This document shows, in pieces, positions 1 to 7,641 of a DNA stretch of 64,000 bases (within the stretch, counting starts at the first letter, position 1; each line of letters begins with the position of its first letter). The notes under the pieces are model-generated. The model saw only the letters and a list, made by a program, of their open reading frames with translations, did no database searches and was not told where the DNA came from. Origin of the DNA: Pseudomonas matsuisoli (GTDB taxonomy: Bacteria; Pseudomonadota; Gammaproteobacteria; Pseudomonadales; Pseudomonadaceae); the NCBI RefSeq assembly GCF_014647635.1, contig NZ_BMPO01000001.1:372001-436000 (forward strand), in the 5' to 3' direction. A program made the position numbers and the translations under genes.

Positions 1-423
1 GGTGAGCATGAGGTAACTCCCGCCGCCCTAAAAAGCCGGCAAGCCGTTCTTTACTTCTATCCAAAGGACAATACGCCAGGCTGCACGACCCAGGGACAAG
101 GCTTTCGCGATCAGCACCAAGCGTTCCTCGCGGCAGACACAGTGGTCTACGGAATCTCACGGGACAGCCTGCGCACGCATGAAAACTTCAAGGCCAAGCA
201 GGGCTTTCCGTTCGAATTGATCAGCGACAAAGACGAAGCGCTGTGCCAATTGTTCGATGTCATCAAGCTGAAAAAGCTGTACGGCAAGGAATACATGGGC
301 GTAGACCGCAGCACCTTCCTGATTGACCGAGAGGGCGTGCTTCGCCAGGAATGGCGTGGCGTGAAGGTGCCTGGGCATGTCGACTCCGTACTGGCGGCGG
401 CCCAAGCCTTGGCCAAAAAATAG
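1..423 (+). CDS. bcp: Bcp/PrxQ-type peroxiredoxin, 5' end cut off by window
   Basis: The reading frame is open from the first base, so the start lies outside; 140 residues are visible. The thioredoxin-fold motif YFYPKDNTPGCTTQ carries the peroxidatic cysteine at visible residue 28. Family members reduce hydroperoxides and lipid peroxides in the cytoplasm. In E. coli Bcp the resolving cysteine sits five residues after the peroxidatic one; here that position is Gln. The only other cysteine seen is at visible residue 82 (EALCQ), so this is probably a 1-Cys enzyme or one using another resolving residue. Related pseudomonads have bcp at the same place beside the tusA-like and bepA genes. Confidence 0.9.
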   Translation, partial: GEHEVTPAALKSRQAVLYFYPKDNTPGCTTQGQGFRDQHQAFLAADTVVYGISRDSLRTHENFKAKQGFPFELISDKDEALCQLFDVIKLKKLYGKEYMGVDRSTFLIDREGVLRQEWRGVKVPGHVDSVLAAAQALAKK

Positions 424-489
424 CAGCTCTAAAACGGGCGCCTCGATCGCTGTGGTTTGACTCGGTTGCAGGCCTCGTGCCTGCTCTGC

Positions 490-744
490 TCAAACAGACT
501 CGGCTTTTTTTAACCAGTAACGGTAAAGGCCTGCATCACTGTCTTCCCTCAAGAGCGCGTGCCCCGACAATCGTGCGAACGCGCGAAAGTCTCGCTGGGA
601 GCCACCATCGGTTGCAGTAACCTCAAGCACTTGCCCAGGCGTTAGCCGTGCCAATTCCATCTTCGCTTTGAGCAACGGCAGCGGGCAATTCAAGCCAGTA
701 GCGTCAAGTCTGGCATCGACGGTAATACCCTGCGAATCAACCAT
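490..744 (-). CDS. TusA-family sulfur carrier (PA1006-like)
   Basis: Eighty-four residues with the family signature ATGLNCPLPLLKAK near residue 16; the CPxP cysteine is the persulfide-carrying residue in TusA/SirA proteins. The GAGGTG ribosome site just before the ATG supports the start. It sits divergently from bepA, as the PA1006 homologue does in P. aeruginosa. From published work PA1006 is linked to molybdenum cofactor homeostasis and nitrate respiration rather than to tRNA thiolation, so a role in sulfur delivery to cofactors is the best inference. True TusA usually lies elsewhere in pseudomonad genomes, so no symbol is given. Confidence 0.88.
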   Translation of the reverse strand: MVDSQGITVDARLDATGLNCPLPLLKAKMELARLTPGQVLEVTATDGGSQRDFRAFARLSGHALLREDSDAGLYRYWLKKAESV

Positions 745-969
745 TGCGCACCTCGAAAAAGCCCACAGGATAACGAAGTGCTGAGGGCAGCTCTACAACC
801 ATGATGGCCGGTGCCTGCCGATCATCACGGCAAGATTGCCAGCGGGGTGCTATGCGGCACCATCGCACCAACTATCAGCCCGCGCCGACACGTTTTTCAA
901 CCCATGGATTCGCCGCGCCCGGAAGCGGGCTGCTACAGTAACGCATCCATTACGTGACGAGCCCCGTGC

Positions 970-2406
970 ATGATGTCGCTGCGCCCTACTCTTCTCGCCC
1001 TTGCCTGCCTGATCGCCCCATTGCCGCTGACCGCGAACGACTTGCCTTCTTTGGGGGACTCTAGTTCGGCCGCGGTGTCGCCACTGCAGGAGTATCAACT
1101 CGGGCGCGCGTGGCTCAGCATTCTTCGCGGGCAGGTGCCACAGCTTTCGGACCCCTTGCTGAAGGACTACGTCGAGCGTAGCGTTTATCGGCTTGCAGAA
1201 ACGAGTCAGGTACAGGACCGACGCTTCGAATTCGTGCTCCTGCGCAGCGACCAGATCAACGCATTCGCGGCTCCCGGCGGGATTGTCGGCGTTAATGGCG
1301 GATTGTTTCTCTATGCAGAAACCGAAGCCGAGTATGCGGCGGTCATGGCGCACGAACTCGCACACTTATCGCAACGTCACTTCGCACGCGGCCTCATGGC
1401 CCAACAACGGCTGCAACTGCCGATGATGGCCGCCATGCTCGCCGGCATCGTCGCGGCCGCGGCCGGCGCGGGCGATGCGGGTATCGCAGCCATTGCGTCG
1501 ACGCAAGCTGCCGCCATTCAGGAACAGCGCAGATTTTCTCGGCAAAACGAACAAGAGGCTGACCGCGTCGGCCTTTTGAACATGGAGAAAGCTGGCTACG
1601 ACCCCAAAGCCATGCCGCGTATGTTCGAACGACTCGCGCGACAATACCGCTACGACAGCAGGCCGCCCGAATTCTTGCTCACGCACCCGGTTACCGAGTC
1701 ACGCATCGCAGACACGAGCAACCGCGCCGAGCAATTCCAAAGGGGCGGCCGCGACGACAGCCTCGAATATCAGCTCATACGTGCGCGCACGCGCCTGATG
1801 TTCGAACAGACGCCGGGGTCGGCGGCACAGCAGTTTCGCGCAATGCTCGACGAGCACCCTGAAAAGGATGCCGCACGGTACGGCTTGGCCATTTCCCAAA
1901 CCAAGGTAGGAAAGCTCGACGAAGCTCAGCAATTGCTGTCGGAATTGCTGAAAAAGAATCCCGACAGCCTGATTTACGGACTTGCCCAAGTAGAGCTCGA
2001 CGAGGCGCGAAACCGGCTCAACGACGCAGGCAAACGCATCGAGCAGTTGACTTCGCTTTACCCGGGCAGCTACCCGGTAAAGCAGGCCGCGATCGATCTA
2101 CTGCTAAAGCAAAATCAACCACAGCAAGCTGAAAAATTGCTAGACGGCCTGCGGCTGGATCGCCCTAAAGATCCTGATGTTTGGTACGAAGTGGCGGAGG
2201 TCCGAGGGCTTTCCGGCAACATCATCGGCGTACACGAAGCACGCGCGGAATACTTCGCGCTTGTTGGCGATTACGATCAGGCGCTTCAGCAACTGGATTT
2301 CGCGCGACGTCGCGCCGCGAACAACTTCCCACTCGCGGCACGCATTGACGCACGCTACCAAGCGTTGAAAGAAGAACAACGTGCGGTAAAGGACTTGCTC
2401 GGCTGA
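970..2406 (+). CDS. bepA: Periplasmic M48 metalloprotease and outer-membrane assembly factor BepA
   Basis: 478 residues: a signal peptide (first about 22 residues, ending near LTAND), an M48 peptidase domain with zinc motif HELAH at residues 128-132 and the third ligand Glu in NEQEADR near residue 196, then TPR-like helical repeats from about residue 270 to the end. BepA/YfgC degrades stalled or misassembled BAM substrates such as LptD and also acts as a chaperone in the periplasm. Length is close to the usual 480-490. No strong ribosome site precedes the ATG pair at 970/973, so the start may be at either. It converges with nadA with 18 bp between the stops. Confidence 0.93.
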   Translation: MMSLRPTLLALACLIAPLPLTANDLPSLGDSSSAAVSPLQEYQLGRAWLSILRGQVPQLSDPLLKDYVERSVYRLAETSQVQDRRFEFVLLRSDQINAFAAPGGIVGVNGGLFLYAETEAEYAAVMAHELAHLSQRHFARGLMAQQRLQLPMMAAMLAGIVAAAAGAGDAGIAAIASTQAAAIQEQRRFSRQNEQEADRVGLLNMEKAGYDPKAMPRMFERLARQYRYDSRPPEFLLTHPVTESRIADTSNRAEQFQRGGRDDSLEYQLIRARTRLMFEQTPGSAAQQFRAMLDEHPEKDAARYGLAISQTKVGKLDEAQQLLSELLKKNPDSLIYGLAQVELDEARNRLNDAGKRIEQLTSLYPGSYPVKQAAIDLLLKQNQPQQAEKLLDGLRLDRPKDPDVWYEVAEVRGLSGNIIGVHEARAEYFALVGDYDQALQQLDFARRRAANNFPLAARIDARYQALKEEQRAVKDLLG

Positions 2407-2424
2407 CCTTGCGATCGAACCGGG

Positions 2425-3483
2425 CTACGCGTTGCCAACGGACTTCAGCCGCGCAGCCTCGGTGAAATCAAGCATCCGCCGCAGCGGTCGCACCGCACGC
2501 GGAATCAACGCATTATCGACGTGCACTTCTTCCCGCCCCTGGCGAATTCCAGCCAGCAAACGCTCAAGCGTATTCATAGCCATCCAGGGACATAGCGCGC
2601 AACTACGGCAGGCTGCGCCGTTACCCGCGGTGGGCGCCTCCATGAACACTTTGTCGGGGCACGCCTGCTGCATCTTGTAGAAAATGCCGCGATCGGTGGC
2701 CACGATGAACGTGCGATGTGGAAGACGTTGCGCCGCTTTGATCAATTGGCTGGTCGATCCCACCGCGTCCGCAAGCTCGATGACCGCTTCAGGCGACTCC
2801 GGATGGACAAGGACGGCCGCTTCCGGATACAGGCCTTTCATGTCCGCCAATTGCTTGGCTTTGAATTCTTCATGAACGATGCAGGCGCCTTCCCACAGCA
2901 GCATGTCAGCACCGGTTGCGCGTTGGATGTAGCGTCCAAGATGCTGATCGGGCGCCCAGATGAGTTTCTCACCGTTGTCCATCAGGCTTTCGACGATCTC
3001 GAGCGCGCACCCCGAAGTCACCACCCAATCCGCCCGCGCCTTCACCGCAGCCGATGTGTTCGCATAAACGACGACGGTGCGCTCCGGATGCTGATCGCAG
3101 AACGCGGAAAATTCGTCCACGGGGCAGCCCAGATCGAGGGAACAGGTCGCTTCGAGCGTTGGCATCAACACGCGTTTTTCGGGGTTCAGGATCTTGGCCG
3201 TTTCGCCCATGAAGCGAACGCCGGCGACGACTACGGTAGATGCGGAATGCTGGTAACCGAATCGGGCCATTTCGAGCGAGTCAGCAACGCAGCCGCCCGT
3301 TTCTTCGGCCAACGCCTGAAGTACGGGATCGCAATAATAATGAGCGACAAGTACCGCGTCCTGTCGTTTGAGCTCATAGGCGATCTGGCGCGCGTATTCG
3401 CGCTGCTCGTTCTCCGTCAATACGCGCGCCTGCCTTGCGGACAGGTGCGCCTGAACAAGCTGACGTTCGGATATCTGGGCCAT
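2425..3483 (-). CDS. nadA: Quinolinate synthase A
   Basis: Condenses iminoaspartate with dihydroxyacetone phosphate to quinolinate in NAD synthesis, using a [4Fe-4S] cluster. Cluster cysteines are recognisable in [10 protein letters not shown] (about C114), WEGAC (about C201) and the C-terminal CRSCALC run (about C292-C298). The frame opens 13 codons further upstream at 3522, but that ATG lies inside a TATACT promoter-like hexamer. The start beginning MAQISERQ matches pseudomonad NadA and gives 352 residues, so 3483 was chosen. It lies downstream of tRNA-Lys, separated by a terminator, and so has its own promoter. Confidence 0.95.
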   Translation of the reverse strand: MAQISERQLVQAHLSARQARVLTENEQREYARQIAYELKRQDAVLVAHYYCDPVLQALAEETGGCVADSLEMARFGYQHSASTVVVAGVRFMGETAKILNPEKRVLMPTLEATCSLDLGCPVDEFSAFCDQHPERTVVVYANTSAAVKARADWVVTSGCALEIVESLMDNGEKLIWAPDQHLGRYIQRATGADMLLWEGACIVHEEFKAKQLADMKGLYPEAAVLVHPESPEAVIELADAVGSTSQLIKAAQRLPHRTFIVATDRGIFYKMQQACPDKVFMEAPTAGNGAACRSCALCPWMAMNTLERLLAGIRQGREEVHVDNALIPRAVRPLRRMLDFTEAARLKSVGNA

Positions 3484-3512
3484 GGGGAGGTCAAGGTCGT
3501 TGACGGCCGCCG

Positions 3513-3518
3513 AGTATA
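3513..3518 (-). promoter_or_regulatory. Candidate -10 box for nadA
   Basis: TATACT on the minus strand, 30 bases before the chosen nadA ATG and downstream of the tRNA-Lys terminator. No good -35 element is visible (TGAAGC at 16-bp spacing is the nearest). Confidence 0.4.
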
Positions 3519-3571
3519 ACATCGTGACGGCGGCGCTTCAGAAACGCACGTTTACCCATATCGTAGGCATT

Positions 3572-3605
3572 AAAAAACCCGAAGCGCCTCGCGGAGCTTC
3601 GGGTT
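3572..3605 (-). terminator. Rho-independent terminator after tRNA-Lys
   Basis: On the minus strand, AACCCGAAGC, a short loop region and GCTTCGGGTT form a stem immediately followed by six T residues. It begins 7 bases past the tRNA 3' end and separates the tRNA transcript from nadA. Confidence 0.9.
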
Positions 3606-3612
3606 ATGCAAA

Positions 3613-3688
3613 TGGTGGGTCGTGTAGGATTCGAACCTACGACCAATTGGTTAAAAGCCAACTGCTCTACCGACTGAGCTAACGACCC
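3613..3688 (-). tRNA. tRNA-Lys (UUU)
   Basis: A 76-nt gene including an encoded CCA end (3613-3615). The acceptor stem GGGTCGT/ACGACCC, D-arm TAGCTCAG, anticodon loop CTTTTAA with anticodon TTT, and T-arm GGTTCGAATCC are all readable, and the sequence is nearly that of E. coli tRNA-Lys. It lies between queC and nadA. In P. aeruginosa this tRNA-Lys is an attachment site for large PAPI-1-like elements; here it borders core genes on both sides. Confidence 0.98.
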
Positions 3689-3700
3689 AACGCGGGGCGC

Positions 3701-3728
3701 ATGATACTGATTCCAATGAAGAAATCAA
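3701..3728 (-). promoter_or_regulatory. tRNA-Lys promoter
   Basis: On the minus strand TTGATT (3728-3723), a 16-bp spacer and TATCAT (3706-3701) are followed by a GC-rich discriminator (GCGCCCCGCG), as is usual for stringently controlled stable-RNA promoters. It starts right after the queC stop, so the tRNA need not depend on queC transcription. Confidence 0.65.
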
Positions 3729-3743
3729 CACCCCACCGAAAAA

Positions 3744-4418
3744 TCAAACGTAACGCGTAGGATCCGATAGTCCAGCAGCGAAAAACCCTTCGCGGCGCAG
3801 ACGGCAACTATCGCAACGGCCACAGGCTCGCCCATCCGCATCGGCCTGATAGCACGAGACGGTCAAACCGTAGTCGACGCCAAGCCCCGTTCCTTTCGAA
3901 ACGATCTCAGCCTTTGTCATATATTGCAGTGGCGCTCGGACATGAAGAGGCCGCCCTTCGACGCCCGCCTTCGTTGCGAGGTTCGCCAGCTTTTCGAAGG
4001 CATCGATGAATTCTGGCCTGCAATCGGGATACCCCGAGTAGTCGATCGCATTCACACCGATGAACAGCTCACTGGCTTCGATCACTTCTGCCCAGCCTAA
4101 CGCGAGCGCGAGAAAAACCGTATTCCTGGCCGGCACATACGTTACGGGAATGCCCTCACCAGCAAGTTCCGGGACGGCAATCCGCGTGTCGGTGAGCGCC
4201 GACCCGCCAATCCCATCCAGGTTGAGGCCGATGACCTTATGCTCCACCACTCCTTGCTGCCGAGCCACGCGCTCGGCTGCCATCAGCTCTGCGCGGTGCC
4301 GTTGTCCGTAATCGAAACTCATGCTGTAAACCGCGTAACCTTCGGCTTTGACCATTGCCAGCACCGTCGCCGAGTCGAGACCACCGGAAAGCAATACGAC
4401 AGCCTTCTTGTCAGACAT
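3744..4418 (-). CDS. queC: 7-cyano-7-deazaguanine (preQ0) synthase
   Basis: 224 residues. The PP-loop ATPase motif SGGLDS is at residues 11-16, and the C-terminal zinc site is C189, C199, C202 and C205 (ACGRCDSC). QueC converts 7-carboxy-7-deazaguanine to preQ0 with ATP and ammonia, a late step of queuosine precursor synthesis. A GAGGA ribosome site stands about 9 bases before the ATG. In related genomes queE, which makes the QueC substrate, lies directly upstream; here it is missing and queC is preceded by 410 bp of non-coding DNA and a divergent acyltransferase gene. Confidence 0.96.
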   Translation of the reverse strand: MSDKKAVVLLSGGLDSATVLAMVKAEGYAVYSMSFDYGQRHRAELMAAERVARQQGVVEHKVIGLNLDGIGGSALTDTRIAVPELAGEGIPVTYVPARNTVFLALALGWAEVIEASELFIGVNAIDYSGYPDCRPEFIDAFEKLANLATKAGVEGRPLHVRAPLQYMTKAEIVSKGTGLGVDYGLTVSCYQADADGRACGRCDSCRLRREGFFAAGLSDPTRYV

Positions 4419-4471
4419 AACTTATTCCTCAGCAACCTTTCGAGCGTTCATGAATACAGAGCTTGCCGGGA

Positions 4472-4477
4472 ATTATA
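4472..4477 (-). promoter_or_regulatory. Candidate -10 box for queC
   Basis: A perfect TATAAT on the minus strand, 53 bases upstream of the queC ATG. No clear -35 hexamer is seen. It would give queC its own promoter, consistent with the loss of its usual upstream partner. Confidence 0.4.
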
Positions 4478-4563
4478 ACGGTCTCGCCTTTGCAGCAGCG
4501 GCCGCTTTGCGGTTCCATCGATCAAAAAGAGGGAACCATCCAAAGCGCAAGTTGTTCGAAAAA

Positions 4564-4627
4564 CCGTTGGCCGTCTGCCCAGCGCCTCGACCCGCACTAA
4601 TGCGCGCCTGGGCGGCTCCGCCAACGG
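4564..4627. repeat. Imperfect 64-bp inverted repeat in the queC-acyltransferase gap
   Basis: Arms CCGTTGGC (4564-4571) and GCCAACGG (4620-4627) enclose further pairing between GCCCAG (4577-4582) and CTGGGC (4608-4613). It is the only structured element I see in the 410-bp non-coding stretch 4419-4828, which otherwise has no coding sequence I can support on either strand. It has no T run, so it does not look like a simple terminator. It may be a scar of the rearrangement that removed queE, or a regulatory hairpin. Confidence 0.55.
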
Positions 4628-4828
4628 CTGCCAAGGATTGTTCAGCAGCGACGTCAGACCTGTAACACATATCGTGCATGCTCGACGCATCGTCAAAACG
4701 ATCACGATTCGAGCGAGTGTCAGTAGAAGCCCTTATTCGATGGAGCGTACGGGGACTGCGGACGGCGTGCAGTTTAGCGCCTTGCCCTGGGGCCTAAATG
4801 CCTATCGAAAAGAGAAGGAGACCGACAC

Positions 4829-5899
4829 GTGCAACTAACCACGCCGGAAAAAGACCTTAGAATCGAAACGATCCGGGGACTGGCATTACTCCTGATGGTT
4901 GCAGGGCACGTCATCGGTGACGTGGCGACGACGGGCATGGAGGTCGCTGACGACTCATTCTTGCGCTACCTCTACAACTCCCTCGTGTACGTTCGGATGC
5001 CGCTTTTCACGGCGATCTCCGGCTACGTTTACGCGCTTCGTCCTGTGACGCGAGATAGCGCACTAGGCCGTTTTTATCAGGGCAAGCTGCGCCGGATCGT
5101 CCTTCCACTGGTAGTCGTGTCGACACTGTTTTTCGTAGCACAAATGGTCGCGCCGGGTGCGAACGCCAGTCCAGAATGGATCGACATGTTTCCGATCTAC
5201 GTATTTGGCTATGCGCACTTCTGGTTCCTACAGGCGATCTTCTGCATCTTTTTAATCGTTTCGTTACTGGACAAGCTAGGTGGACTCAACAGCGCGCCTA
5301 AAGCCTTGATCGCAATTGCGCTTTCAGTTGTCGCTTCCCTTGGCTATGACGCGTTTCCTAAGCTGTTCAGCTTTGATCGTGCCGTTGGCCTGTTGCCGTT
5401 CTTCCTGTTAGGACTGTCCATTTATCGCTTCTGGGACCAAATCACCAGTCGCGCTATTCAGACAACGCTGCTGGCAACTCTCGTCATCACCGTCGGCCTA
5501 GATCAGGCGTACCTATGGAATCAAACCGATTTTTCGAGTTTCGATATATCGGTCGTAGGCACAGCGCTAGGTCTTTCTGCCATCTACTTGTTGATCGTGC
5601 ACCGCTTTTATTTCAAGCCGCTTGCCTGGCTGGGACGCTACGCCTTCGAAATCTACTTACTGCACGTGTTTGGTACTGCCGGCACGCGTATCTTGCTTGG
5701 CAAGCTCAACGTTAATGACGATTGGATCGTGTTCTCCGCCTGCCTGCTGGTTGGCCTTGCCCTGCCGGTCGCAGTCAAGCGAGTGACCCAGCATGTCGCC
5801 ATTGCAGATCTGCTGATTTTCGGCACACGCCGAACTCAGCGACGGCCAAAGGCGCAGTCCAGCGCTGCGTTCAAAACTAGCCGGGCCGGTTCCCGGTAG
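4829..5899 (+). CDS. Membrane acyltransferase 3 family protein (OafA/ExoH type)
   Basis: 356 residues from a GTG start with a good AAGGAGA ribosome site 9 bases upstream. The N-terminus has the acyltransferase-3 signature RxETIRGLA...GH (R11, R16, H27), followed by about ten hydrophobic segments and a basic C-terminal tail (about residues 330-356). Family members transfer acetyl, succinyl or similar groups to sugars of O-antigen, exopolysaccharide or periplasmic glucans at the inner membrane. There are no glycosyltransferase neighbours, so the acceptor cannot be inferred. It occupies, in the opposite orientation, the position where queE is expected, and its codon use looks more AT-rich than its neighbours, suggesting acquisition. 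Confidence 0.85.
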   Translation: MQLTTPEKDLRIETIRGLALLLMVAGHVIGDVATTGMEVADDSFLRYLYNSLVYVRMPLFTAISGYVYALRPVTRDSALGRFYQGKLRRIVLPLVVVSTLFFVAQMVAPGANASPEWIDMFPIYVFGYAHFWFLQAIFCIFLIVSLLDKLGGLNSAPKALIAIALSVVASLGYDAFPKLFSFDRAVGLLPFFLLGLSIYRFWDQITSRAIQTTLLATLVITVGLDQAYLWNQTDFSSFDISVVGTALGLSAIYLLIVHRFYFKPLAWLGRYAFEIYLLHVFGTAGTRILLGKLNVNDDWIVFSACLLVGLALPVAVKRVTQHVAIADLLIFGTRRTQRRPKAQSSAAFKTSRAGSR

Positions 5900-6150
5900 A
5901 GACGATCTGTGGCGAAGCACGTGATTTCGTTAGCTTCGCCGACTTCGCGCAGCCGACCGTTCGCTACGCAGCCGTTCTAGAGCACGCTTCAGGATTCCAC
6001 CACAGGGCGGCATCATGCAAATACCGGAGACCAGCAAAACGTAAAACGCAGGATGGATTAGCGCCACCTCCGCATGAGCCGCCGTCCACCGTGCCTTATC
6101 AAGTAGCAGGCAACGAAACTCGTCAGGATTTGACCCAACGGCGGGATGGC

Positions 6151-6191
6151 AAAAAAAATCCGAGACCATAGCGCTGGTATCGGATTTTTTT
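6151..6191. terminator. Bidirectional terminator closing the tol-pal operon
   Basis: Eight A residues, then AATCCGAgACCA, a 6-base loop and TGGTaTCGGATT, then seven T residues. It can terminate minus-strand transcripts leaving cpoB (which ends 63 bases away) and plus-strand transcripts from the acyltransferase. The rest of the 5900-6253 gap has no supported gene: a weak minus-strand frame (5930-6169) starts inside this hairpin. Confidence 0.88.
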
Positions 6192-6253
6192 GCACTCGGA
6201 GAACAATATTCGACGCTGGAAACGACCTACGTCGTTTTGGGCCTCTCGCTTAC

Positions 6254-7069
6254 CTAGCGGCCGCGCTGCAAATCACTTTGCGCAAGTTGTGCGGCAGAAC
6301 TGCCTGGATATTGCGAAACGACCTGCTGAAGAATGCCTCGCGCTTTATCGGCGTTGCCCAAACGACGTTCGACGTCTGCAAGCTTATAAAGCGAATCTGG
6401 CACCTTATTGTGGCTCGGGTAATTTTGAGCTACTCGCGCAAATGCTTGCCCAGCGCCTTGGAGGTCGCCATTCGCAAGATTAACCTCACCCAACCAATAT
6501 TGCGCGTTACCTGCATATTGGCTTTGAGGGTAACGACGTAAGAAGGCATTGAATGCCTGGGACGCCTTATCGAAATCTTTCTGCTTGATAAGATCGAAAG
6601 CCGCGTCGTAATAAAGTTTTTCTTTAGCGGGATCCGCAGGTTCGGATGCGGCATTACCTACATCCTGTTGAGCGCTCCCAGCTCCACCTGCTGAAGGGGA
6701 GTTAGTAGAATTCTGGCTCCCGCCAGCGCTGTTTGCGCCATTCGAGAGGTTGGCCAAACGACTATCAACATCCTGATAGCGCTCTAGCCCTTCTTGCTTC
6801 AAACGCTGGATTTCATTTTGCTGCTCTTCGACCATACCGCGAAGTTGCGCAATTTCACCCTGCATTTGTTGGAGCTGTGTGAACAACTGCCCTTGTGCAG
6901 AAGACGGAGCCTGCGCTCCGCCTCCGGCATAGGCGCCATTCGTGCCGTAACTAGGCGACTGATAACTTCCATTGGAACCGGAAGTCCCGTCATCCACAGG
7001 AACCTGGGCGACTGCCACCAAAGGCAGCGCCAGTACGGCTAAACCGAGAGCACGATGGCACTTACGCAT
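6254..7069 (-). CDS. cpoB: Cell-division coordinator CpoB (YbgF)
   Basis: 271 residues: signal peptide ending at VAVAQ (about residue 22), a coiled-coil trimerisation segment (about 60-100, with QLQQMQGEIAQLRG), a Ser/Asn/Gly-rich linker, and TPR-like repeats from about residue 150 (YYDAAFDLIKQKDFDKA onward). In E. coli the periplasmic CpoB links Tol-Pal constriction to PBP1B. It is the last gene of the tol operon, 6 bp after pal, with only a weak ribosome site, so translational coupling to pal is likely. A strong hairpin follows. Confidence 0.95.
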   Translation of the reverse strand: MRKCHRALGLAVLALPLVAVAQVPVDDGTSGSNGSYQSPSYGTNGAYAGGGAQAPSSAQGQLFTQLQQMQGEIAQLRGMVEEQQNEIQRLKQEGLERYQDVDSRLANLSNGANSAGGSQNSTNSPSAGGAGSAQQDVGNAASEPADPAKEKLYYDAAFDLIKQKDFDKASQAFNAFLRRYPQSQYAGNAQYWLGEVNLANGDLQGAGQAFARVAQNYPSHNKVPDSLYKLADVERRLGNADKARGILQQVVSQYPGSSAAQLAQSDLQRGR

Positions 7070-7075
7070 ATGAAC

Positions 7076-7582
7076 TTACTTACGCAGTTCTACGCGACGG
7101 TTCTGGGCCCAAGCTTGCTCGTCCTGACCAGTAACGGCTGGACGCTCTTCGCCATAGGAAACAACTTCCAGCTGTGCAGGAGAAACGCCCTGCAGAACCA
7201 GGTAGCGCTGAACGGCTTGCGCACGGCGCTCGCCCAGAGCCATATTGTACTCACGGGTGCCGCGCTCGTCAGTGTGGCCTTCCAGCGCAACACGGTTACC
7301 GTTCGACTTCAGGTCACGTGCATGGACGTCCAGGGAGCGCATGGCTTCTGGCTTGAGGTCCGAGCTGTCGTATTCGAAGTAGAACGTGGTGATAGCGCGC
7401 AGAGCTGCTTCTTCGCCCATGCTGCCGTCTACCGCACCAGTGTTGGCGCCGTAACCAGCGTTAGGATCAACTGCACCGGTGCTGCCGTCGCCGGAAGCGT
7501 CGCCGCCACGGGAAGAACAACCAACAGCAACAGCCATTGCCAGCGTAAGCGCGGCGAACTTACCAAACTTCAGCATTTCCAT
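7076..7582 (-). CDS. pal: Peptidoglycan-associated lipoprotein Pal (OprL)
   Basis: 168 residues. A lipoprotein signal peptide ends in lipobox AVGC with the lipidated Cys at residue 22; a Gly/Ser-rich linker follows, then the OmpA-like peptidoglycan-binding domain (about 60-168) with [12 protein letters not shown] and NRRVEL. The protein anchors the outer membrane to peptidoglycan and interacts with TolB and TolA at the division site. An AAGGAGT ribosome site fixes the start. Fifty-nine bases separate it from tolB, the largest gap inside the operon after ybgC. Confidence 0.98.
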   Translation of the reverse strand: MEMLKFGKFAALTLAMAVAVGCSSRGGDASGDGSTGAVDPNAGYGANTGAVDGSMGEEAALRAITTFYFEYDSSDLKPEAMRSLDVHARDLKSNGNRVALEGHTDERGTREYNMALGERRAQAVQRYLVLQGVSPAQLEVVSYGEERPAVTGQDEQAWAQNRRVELRK

Positions 7583-7641
7583 AGTGAAACTCCTTTTGAA
7601 CCCCAGTTGTTGTGTTAAGCGTAGATCGTTTTTTTACCGCA

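Noticed and set aside
905-940. REP-like GTAGCAGCCCGCTTCCGGGCGCGG before bepA
   Set aside because: Only one degenerate arm; too weak to call next to the clear clusters.
2716-3519. Long plus-strand frame opposite nadA
   Set aside because: Antisense shadow of a clearly recognised gene; no ribosome site and no recognisable protein.
4448-4705. Minus-strand frame upstream of queC as a queE remnant
   Set aside because: No CxxxCxxC radical-SAM motif or other QueE sequence in any frame; the frame crosses the hairpin and the queC promoter region.
4829-5899. Part of an O-antigen or defence island
   Set aside because: It is a single gene between core genes; no glycosyltransferase, toxin, nuclease or integrase is nearby.
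5930-6169. Minus-strand frame of 79 codons after the acyltransferase gene
   Set aside because: Its first ATG lies inside the bidirectional terminator, it has no ribosome site, and the product (with an HPAFYVLLVSGICMMPPCGG stretch) matches nothing I know. A decayed gene is possible but not supported.
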